Shown here: piece by piece, positions 56,336 through 64,000 of the stretch
Numbering within the stretch: the first letter of the stretch is position 1
Layout of the letters: every line of letters begins with the position of its first letter
DNA from: Ischnura elegans
Lineage: Eukaryota > Arthropoda > Insecta > Odonata > Coenagrionidae
Assembly: GCF_921293095.1 (NCBI RefSeq)
Contig: NC_060254.1
Coordinates: forward strand, 110,756,917 to 110,820,916
Length of the DNA: 64,000 nt
Direction: 5' to 3'
Translations under genes and position numbers: made by a program
The notes under the pieces: generated by a model
What the model saw: the letters and a program-made list of their open reading frames with translations, nothing else
Told to the model about the DNA's origin: nothing
Database searches by the model: none

Positions 56336-57220
56336 GATAATAGATTGAAAATAGTAGACAGTAGATTAAGAAATGATAATGCGTCCTTCATTTGCCCTAG
56401 CATGCCTTGAGCTAAATGGTCGATTTCACATCTATATTTAATGGTAAGTGCTTTATAAACCTATCCCATATAAAATAGGTGTTAGTGCTCTTGGCAATAT
56501 TTACTCGTAGAGACTTCTATTTCGTTAGAGTACATGTTATAATCGTTTTTCTACTACCTATTAGCTTCTTAAGTAAAAAAATCGCAACAATATTTGTTAC
56601 AGAGCAAGACTTTATTTCAATTACAAAATAGGTATGCTTCCCAAAACTGCGATGTATAATGGCCAAATATATTATTTAATCGTGATGAATTTTTTCATAA
56701 AAGCATTGGGATTTTTCGTCGAACAAGCAGTGAGCAGAGCGAAGAGTTTTCATAATTAGATAAGCCGTTGGGAAGAAAGAAGTTCATGTAAAGGAAAAAA
56801 GATAAATACAGTCATCACAGTGTAATTGGAGAGCAGATGGAAAAAGATATTCGTGGGTTATTATGATAAAAATATTTCGCCAATGCTACCATCGGTCAAC
56901 GTTTGGAAGGTCAGCCGAAGTAATTGACAGAGAAAATCTCGTTTGGGATAGCTATTAGACTTTATGGAAGAATCACGTCAAGCGAATAGTCGTGAAATAT
57001 AGGTCGAATTACGTGGGATTTCTGTAACTGAAATCACGTCTGCTTCACGCAAAATCCGCTTTTTACGTGATTGATCCTGAGAAGTCGGCTTTTATTGCTC
57101 CGCCACGGGCAATACACATATAAAAGAGAGTGCTCTGAGGAACTCGCTTTTGCTCCCATTCATCTGGGGCGCGTGCAGATTTCCACGTAGCATCGGAATA
57201 TTTGGTTCGCGTATTGGGCA
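56336..57220. other. No feature recognised
   Basis: AT-rich, with no coding or named repeat signal. Confidence 0.45.
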
Positions 57221-57224
57221 ACTT

Positions 57225-57300
57225 TGTGATTAGCGACCTTAGTGGGTGGAGCGCTTGCCTTCTGATCGAAGAGTCCCGTGTTCAAATCCAGGGTGAATAT
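57225..57300 (+). repeat. tRNA-like SINE head
   Basis: TTAGTGGGTGGAGCGCTTGC (A box) and CCCGTGTTCAAATCCAGGG (B box) are tRNA-spaced, but the T stem and acceptor stem do not pair well. Not a functional tRNA. Confidence 0.4.
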
Positions 57301-57779
57301 TCCAGACATTTCAAACAAAAATCCTTTAATTTCGAATCATAACAGGAGTAGGAACATGGTGGAGTTAAAAGTTTGCAGCAGCAATGCTGCCGGGGGTTTA
57401 GGGGGTATGGAATAACCCCCCAGTGAAAAGTGGAGTACCCTCGCCAAGAATATTAATTTAAATTTGCCTCAGAAAACAGCATTTTATGTATTATCTAAGA
57501 AGAAACAACATAAAGATTTTTTCAACTTTTTTTTAAACTTTTGATGTTTTGTCATTATACATAAACGTACTGGTTTCGTACGATTTTCGGACAGATTTAC
57601 ATTTGATTCGAGGGGTCAGGCCCCCCGATTCCCTCCCTGAAACTCCACTTATGGGTAGGAACTGGGCACCTTACCCTGAATAAGTGCTGTAGATCTGTGG
57701 CTTATTCTGGGGTGAGCTCTACCATCACTAATTCAAACCGACCTTCAAATCATCCCACTGAGTGAGTGAATCATTAAAA

Positions 57780-57990
57780 CAAGGATTTTTTTGACCCGGC
57801 GGGTCGAGCTCTTGACTTTCCGACTGAAGGGTCCTGGGGTCAAATCTCGAGTGAAGCGTGCGATTCTCTACATCAGCATCTACATAATACCCTGCGAGCC
57901 AACTCTAAGGTGTTTGGCAGGGGGTGACCAATCACCAACATGCAGCATGCCAGAGGACCACCACATGCACACCGCACGGTCATAGAAATA
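57780..57990 (+). repeat. tRNA-like head fused to LINE-type repeat
   Basis: GGGTCGAGCTCTTGACTTTC and GGGTCAAATCTCGAGTG resemble A and B boxes. They are followed by CATCTACATAATACCCTGCG and GTGTTTGGCAGGGGGTGACC, a motif run also seen at 58505 and, shorter, at 150. Confidence 0.4.
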
Positions 57991-58129
57991 TTTCACACAC
58001 TAGAAAAATGTACATGCTTATTCATAAAAAATGCTAATGGTTAGTAATTCCTAGAGCAAATACATGCTAGGTTAGAGCTATGAAAAAACATGCAATGAGT
58101 GATCCTAGCGAACGACGCCATTAATTTCA

Positions 58130-58580
58130 AAAAATAAATTGGGAAAACGTTGCTATCCTTAATAGTACGAGGGAAGAATGACATTTTTAATCTCTCTGTT
58201 TTGCAGTCTATTTATTTTATTTTATTCACATGATCACGTCTACTATAGTACGATGGTAGACGAAGGATATGATTCACGTCGTCTGAGAAAATATCTTCTT
58301 CGAATTTCCTAAGTAAGTTAAGCCTATACTTCGATCTACGCTCCTGTAAAGATTCCCATCCTAACTCGTGTAACATACTGGAAACGCTGCACTTTTTGTC
58401 GTAACAACTCATCACAAATCTAGCCGCCCTGCGCTGTACTCGATTGATTTCAGCTATTAGTCCTACCTCGTAAGGGTCCTACACGCTAACAGCATATTCC
58501 AAGTGAGTTTGGCAGGGGGTGATCAATCACCAGCATGCAATTGGATTCCCACATGCACACCACACCGTCCAAAAAAATGT
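58130..58580 (-). mobile_element. LINE C-terminal fragment (CR1/jockey-like type), copy 3
   Basis: Best copy of the three. The minus strand from about 58500 gives NRVQRRAARFVMSCYDKKCS, then MLHELGWESLQERRSKYRLN (open frame 58212-58415). This is the conserved pre-terminal segment of CR1/L2/jockey-group RT proteins. Upstream RT motifs are absent, so the copy is truncated. Confidence 0.7.
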
Positions 58581-60694
58581 TACGCATACTTAGAAATTAT
58601 ACTACCACATGCTGTTAGAAATAATAAAAAAATTCGGAAGCATGCATTTAAGTATACTTAAGTCAGAAGGCTACTCTACAAAGCCATCTAATCTATTTGT
58701 GAGTTCTAACGCTGCCGTGATAATCTCTTATTGATCGTGGAAAAAAATACATTCCGAATCTTTATGAGGGGATGGCATCAACCTGCAGTGATATTTTGTT
58801 CCAGTTAAAGATTAAAATTTCGGCATTGATAGGAAAAGCAGGTATTGGTTACGGGCACATTGATCTTATATTGGAGAAAATGCGGTAAAAATATTTAGCA
58901 GAGGTGCTATTCACCATTGTTATTAATTAAAAGACTACGAGTTTCAAATTGGCTATTTTCCATGTGGTATCATTGTAAAAAAAATATACAGCAGGCCATT
59001 CACTTGAGTAAAACATGCCCACTGAAATCGATGTTTTAAATGCTTTTGAAGTTTTTCTTAAACACTTATATAAAACTAGGAAAGGGGTGAAACAGCTCTG
59101 ATGGAACACTATACCAGTCTACAATCGTCCCGTTGAGGCCAGAAAACTTACTTTAATTGGTCCTTTGCAGCCGGCATTTTACACGGTATCGGAGATCATT
59201 CTCAGCCATAATCACCCAGATGCATCGTTCACTTAACCTGAGTTAATTAGGTATTTGTAATGGTTTAGTTTTGCTTGTGATAATTCAACGCTAAGTGAAG
59301 ATTTATTTATATTAATTTTGGAAATCATAAATTTATATTCTAAAATTTTCTCCATTACCTTGCGCTATTTTTTACTCATATTCATATTTCCTCAGACATT
59401 CAAACAGTAAAAAGTATTGGAAACAAAAGTAAATGATTAAAAATTGTACCGAATCAGGTAGATTTTGACGCATGGTCCAATTCTTTAACTACTGAATTCA
59501 TGCCTACGCATGAAAATACTTTCTAACCTTACACTGACTAGGTGTCCATTTAGGTAGTTCACGTGTTTTCTACTCGTAGTTCGTGGAGAACTCGATTTTT
59601 GAATAATTATTTTTCTTTCTCCTATATGGATTAAAATGTTACAATAAATCGTTACTTATCTAATGTCCAATAACCATTCCTTATTCGAAAGCAAGGAATT
59701 AAATTTTAAATTTTGAAATAACTTCCAGGGTAAAATATTTGTTTGTTATTACGGTATTAAGTCATGTATTTCCTTATCGCCTAACCAACCATTATTTCAA
59801 TAAAAATGTACATACTTAAAATATAATTTCGAGCTACATGAGGTGTTTTAAGTAGGAATAGCGTTCGTTATATGATAATGAAATAAATACATATTCGTCT
59901 CCACTTTATGGAATCCAAACTGTTGCGACATGTGTCCTCCCTAATTTGTAATCGCAATGTTCACAGTAGTCGACAATGGTCTTCCTTAAACTAATATTAT
60001 ACACACAGTTTAACGAATGTTTTTGTCTGACGCAAAAAATGTTTTTCGCTTGGTCAATCGAAATGATTGCACGGATATGGAACAAAAAAGGCTTCTGTTA
60101 AAGTTTCCTTATACCAAAATATAAACGGTGACCACCATCTGAATTCCCTCTGGAGTTTATGCGTCACGTTAAATATTCATCGCAATCGGCAGATTTTTTT
60201 GCATCAAATGAAGATTTTTCTAAACCTCACTTGGTTTCCATTTTCGCCTTGGGGGTTCCGTATCCATTACTCTGCCTCGGGATCGTTTATTCTTCCATTA
60301 ATTCACTTCTCAACGTTCCTGTCCAATTTCCTCCAATATTCCCTCCCCGACCACTTAATTTGGGACATTATAATTTATTCATGCCCTGTCCAACTCGAGA
60401 ATCGATTCGGGAATGTGACGGTCGGAAATTGGGGGCTCGGAATCGTCGTCGCCTTGGCGAAAGGGTGAACTTCACTCGAGAATCCCGTTTTGTAGCCTCG
60501 GAAATATTTCCATTATTTATACTCGTGATTCGTGCCCTGTGTTTGCTCCTCCCTAATGGTTGTGACAGGATTTTTCTTCTGCCTGAATCGCACGATCCAA
60601 TTTTTCCTCCTTCAGAGTGATTGATCGAGCGATAGGTTTTCAGGGACCAATAAAGTGACCGCTCGACCCATCATCATTTTCTGAATCACACCGC
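58581..60694. other. No feature recognised
   Basis: AT-rich. Overlapping frames at 60067-60468 and 60159-60620 (+) have no recognised domain or gene signals. Confidence 0.45.
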
Positions 60695-61360
60695 AATAGG
60701 GTAGTCTCCTTCATCAAAGAAAACGAAAGGCATTGATTGCGATTCGTTACCCACCATTTTGTATTCACAATATAAAAATTATTTGATGATTTTAGAAATC
60801 CCAGTTTAGACGAATGGCAACGGCCATTTGAAAAAGGCCAGTATGACGCCCATGCGATGCCATTCCACGTGACGTCGCGACGCGTCGTAGAGACCTAGTT
60901 TCTATACGAGTAGATAGGAGTTTTACATCGTCTGAGATTACCAATGCATTCATGAGGCCCAGAGCTCAGGGAGACATCTCTTAATAATTACCTATTAAAA
61001 CAGTCTAAGGTCGGTGAGTTTCCTTCGTTTGATATGGTATTAATAATCCTTATTTAAGCCAAGCGCTACCTGCTAGCAGGGTACTCAGCTACGCGCTAGC
61101 AGCCTGCATCGTATCAGCGCTCAAAGCCTCGCCCCAAGGTCACCTCACTTGCAGCAGCAGGAACCAGTTTTACGTCACACGGGGTTTTCCCAGCATTCAT
61201 ACTTAGCCGTCGCGTTTTCGCGCGCTTGAAAATTTCACTTTTCATTTAATTACTAAAAATAGATATCGTCATTTAAAAATCTAAAAGCGTGAAATGGGTA
61301 CTCCAGGAGTAATAATCTTTCGATTTAGACAGTGAAAAAATAATAGGAAACCACCCTATT
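60695..61360 (+). mobile_element. 669-bp MITE family, copy 4
   Basis: Starts AATAGGGTAGTCTCCT and ends AGGAAACCACCCTATT. Carries the shared internal motifs ACGAGTAGATAGGAGTTTTA and AGATATCGTCATTTAAAAAT. Confidence 0.85.
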
Positions 61361-62535
61361 TCCACCGTCCCTTTTTTCCAGCGCTCATTCCCTCACATTC
61401 CCTATTCACTACTCTTTCGTTCAATAAAATGACAAGCGCGGCGCTACAATCGCTGTCGGTGGACGTATGATATGCTCGGATGAAAGACGGCACCAGCGAT
61501 CGTTTAAGAGATGGAAAAAGGGACGTTTTTATGGAAAAAGGGATGTGATTTCCATCCCTGGAGCCATCGAGGCAAATGATACCTTGAAGCGGTCATTTCA
61601 CAGTCATCATTGGAGCGATTGAATCGCTTAAAAAGGGTCGCTTAAAAGAAAATGGTCGTATGAATCAGGTTTAAGATTCGGAGAAGGCGGGGACGCTCTT
61701 CGCCGAGATAATGTCGCACCCTGAGAGGAAATGAAGGTTGCCTACGAACCATATTCCGCCGCCATTGAAGCTATGCCTGGAGCTGTGGCTCGGAATGGGC
61801 AGAAAAAATTATCATGTGATTCAGGTTGTATATAGAGGAGGAGTCATAATGGTGTAATGCCTGATTATTTTTAAATTGCTATGTTCGTTGAGGTTTTGTT
61901 AAACTTTTGTACGAATGCTTTCGTATTTGTTTTATCACGGAAATGTTTTTGGTTGTGAAGAGGTCGTTGATAAGAAGGAGGGCGGATCGGTGGACTCGAG
62001 GGAATGGAAGATTATAGGCTGTCGCTACAAGGCTCGAGATTTCTAGAGTTAATTAATAATAGTCAGCATTTAGTCATGCTTAGTAAATTTTGAATGCAAT
62101 AAATCATTCCGACGCTGCAAATGCTTAAGATTAATCACCTTTTACATCCATGCCATCCCATCCTCGAATTTTACTGTGGAAATTTTTTCTGTTTATAAGG
62201 AGAAATGTATAATACGCTCGATCAGCTCTTATGACAACTCTGAATCCAAAAAAGTGGCTGAAGGAAATTAGAATTAAATGCGTTGGGAAATGTTCAAGTT
62301 CAGCGCCAAAATTTTCGTGTTTTTATTCAATAATCAAAACATTAGGTAAACGGTTTGAGAGATGGGGTGACTGATCACAAGAGGAAGAAACTATTTGGTT
62401 TTGTTGCGGATCATAAAGAAGGGGTGTGGTTTAAAATATTGGTGGTAACGTGAAGAACATTCCGCTATTTAAGCTGCACATTGGAGGAAAATGGATTGAA
62501 TTGCCTCAACAATGAAGAGTTTCATTGATGGGAAA
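61361..62535. other. No feature recognised
   Basis: No coding or repeat signal that I can name. Confidence 0.45.
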
Positions 62536-62539
62536 GAGG

Positions 62540-62720
62540 TAATGAGAAGACCGTACTCGAAGAGGGATTGCAAAGAGTCTGATCTGGAGTGTAACCCTAT
62601 ACGATGCGGATGCATGGACTCCGACTGGAGATTTCTGGAGTTGTTTGAGATGTGGGCCTGGAATTGAATGGAGAAGGCGAAGTGGAGAAAGAGGAGGAGG
62701 GACGGCGAAGAGGTGGGTGA
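62540..62720 (+). mobile_element. LINE 3' fragment, decayed
   Basis: The plus strand gives LIWSVTLYDADAWTPTGDFW, then in another frame LELFEMWAW-MEKAKW. This is the LVWSVTLYGSETWT...LEAFEMWCWRRMEKI pattern of LINE C termini. Confidence 0.6.
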
Positions 62721-62825
62721 GGATACGAAACAGTGAATTTATTTTATATAAATGCTATAGGGTGGCCTGTGAGAGCAAAACAAAGAAATTACATGTCATA
62801 TACTGCTCAGAAACCATCAAATATC

Positions 62826-63005
62826 ATCCAAAAAAAGCTATTCGGGCTTCCAGCCGGGTGGTCTCCCTCCATTCAAACTTCATCCACTCACCATTAGCCC
62901 TGAGGATGGAACCCGACTCGTGTTCCGAAACGTCGGCAGAATGGAGGGAGGCCACCCGGCTGGAAGCCCGAATAGCCTTTTTTGAATGTATTCGCCGGGA
63001 AAGTA
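62826..63005 (+). repeat. Hairpin repeat with hammerhead-like core, copy f (best)
   Basis: Long arms 62831-62874 and 62939-62983 are near-perfect inverse copies. The loop holds CTGAGGA (62900-62906), stem GGAA/TTCC, GAAAC and GTC (62927-62934). GCC (62897-62899) can pair with GGC (62935-62937), and CCATT (62891-62895) with AATGG (62940-62944), giving a stem I beside the presumed cleavage triplet. Confidence 0.7.
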
Positions 63006-64000
63006 TCAGATTTTATTTCATCAAATATCATTTTAACAAAATAGTTAATATCAGTGATACAAAAATAACTTTTTTAGATTATAAAGAAATTATAACGAAA
63101 AATCATAAAATTAGCATGTTTTGACAACAGTAAAAAAATTCAAGATCAGTAACCAATACAAAAAATATAAGTTTCAAGGTTTTAAGAAACTGTAACGAAA
63201 ATTTTTAAGAATAAAATGTTTTGAGATTAAATGTGAAACAACTAACTAAAAATGTCAGTAAACACTAAATGTAAAAAATCGCAATAAAGACGTAAACGTA
63301 GAAAAGTATAATTGCAACGAAGGAGGTGTGGCAGAGACAATGGGTTTGATTGAGCAACTATGTGATGTTAAGGCAATGCCAACGTGTTAGAGGGAAGGAA
63401 GAATTTAAGGAAACGAGGAGGAAGATAATGGGGTTTGATAGATGCAATGAAAGGGAAAAGAAGGCCTTTCTGGGAATAGAAAATGGAAGTTAGAGAGTAC
63501 AGGCCGGGCTGATTCTTAAAATGCTCCAGGCAGTGAACATATCTTGGCCGATGGAATTCATTTTAGACTTAAATGTTTATCGATCGGTGAAAGAGGGAAA
63601 CTTTATAGGTGGCCAGTGTGCGAATCTGCTCGAAATAGCGGTCATCATGCGACATTTATGTCGTCATTCGTTTGAACAAGTGCCATCTAGTAAGCGATCG
63701 GGATTGGTGAAACAAGAAGCTATTGTTGCTGAGTGGAGAATATCTCTCAAGGGACATGTTGGCCATAGTACGTGTCGGATAACCCTGAGAGATCACGGTG
63801 TTATCTTCCAGCCAGCTCCTTCTCATTCAGTAATGTAATGGAAACTAGTCTGCTATCTAGGAAGATGTTTATCCTGATTAATTTATAGGGGTCTCTTCCC
63901 ATTAAAGGCTTTCAAATTTGATGCTTTTGTAGCTCATTGCAGAAGGTGTGGATGGAGGGAGTTCTGAGCGGGAATGGGGTGGTGAAAACAGTTTCAGAGG
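63006..64000. other. No gene recognised; one open frame of 105 codons
   Basis: 63521-63838 (+) is open for 105 codons (MLQAVNISWPMEFILDLNVY...) but shows no domain, signal peptide, promoter or splice context. The sequence before it is A-rich with TTTTAAGA-type motifs. It could be chance or an undetected exon at the window edge. Confidence 0.3.

Noticed and set aside
57225-57300. Possible tRNA gene (and similar at 11155, 40977, 51885 and 57800)
   Set aside because: A- and B-box-like motifs are present, but acceptor and T stems do not pair and SINE-like bodies follow. I keep them as SINE pieces only.
1-64000. CRISPR arrays, rRNA genes, bacterial operon signals
   Set aside because: No regularly spaced repeats, no rRNA core motifs, and spliced TATA-driven genes show eukaryotic nuclear DNA.

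Overview
The window is a gene-poor, AT-rich, transposon-dense piece of animal nuclear DNA, almost certainly from an insect. The only host genes I can support are four tandem copies of a cuticular protein gene of the CPR family (RR-2 type, the extended Rebers-Riddiford chitin-binding domain). All four lie on the minus strand, with the coding part of exon 2 at about 4.4-4.9, 13.7-14.2, 22.9-23.4 and 36.8-37.3 kb. Each has the same build: a TATA box, a tiny first coding exon for the residues MAAK, a 0.9-2.1 kb intron interrupting the signal peptide, and a single large exon for the rest. The species cannot be settled from the sequence; a large-genome hemimetabolous insect would fit.

The four genes sit on a duplicated unit of roughly 9.2-9.5 kb. 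Coding exon, 3' UTR, intron pieces, about 280 bp of proximal promoter and much of the intergenic DNA recur in each interval. Stop-to-stop spacing is 9.3, 9.2 and 13.9 kb. The long third interval is explained by a 4.4 kb TTAA-flanked piggyBac-like element (28660-33054), which itself contains a 3.0 kb element with long terminal inverted repeats and an 8-bp target duplication (29835-32861). Patterns of shared bases between the four genes change along the gene (1+4 against 2+3, then 3+4, then 1+3 against 2+4), as expected if gene conversion has homogenised parts of the array.

Layout: 0-4 kb, LINE debris and a 927-bp hAT-like foldback element; 4.2-6.5, gene 1; 6.5-12.3, repeats (MITE, hairpins, G-rich insertion, tRNA-like SINE); 12.3-16.7, gene 2 and flanks; 16.7-21.1, flank plus a decayed LINE; 21.1-25.5, gene 3; 25.5-33.8, flank plus the nested transposons; 33.8-36.2, mariner foldback and a dispersed repeat; 36.2-38.6, gene 4; 38.6-43.6, flank of the last unit. 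From 43.6 to 64 kb I see no host gene, only LINE ends, three more copies of a 669-bp MITE, SINE-like pieces, a 162-bp near-perfect palindrome and hairpin repeats.

The most interesting non-host signals are: a recurrent hairpin with a hammerhead-ribozyme-like core (C-N-GA-N-GA, one base, stem, GAAAC, often GTC), perhaps from Penelope-like elements; the long-TIR element, whose decayed protein I do not recognise; and a stray inverted copy of the cuticle-gene core promoter inside the intron of gene 3. I found no CRISPR array, no rRNA, no convincing functional tRNA gene and no recognisable viral or LTR element.
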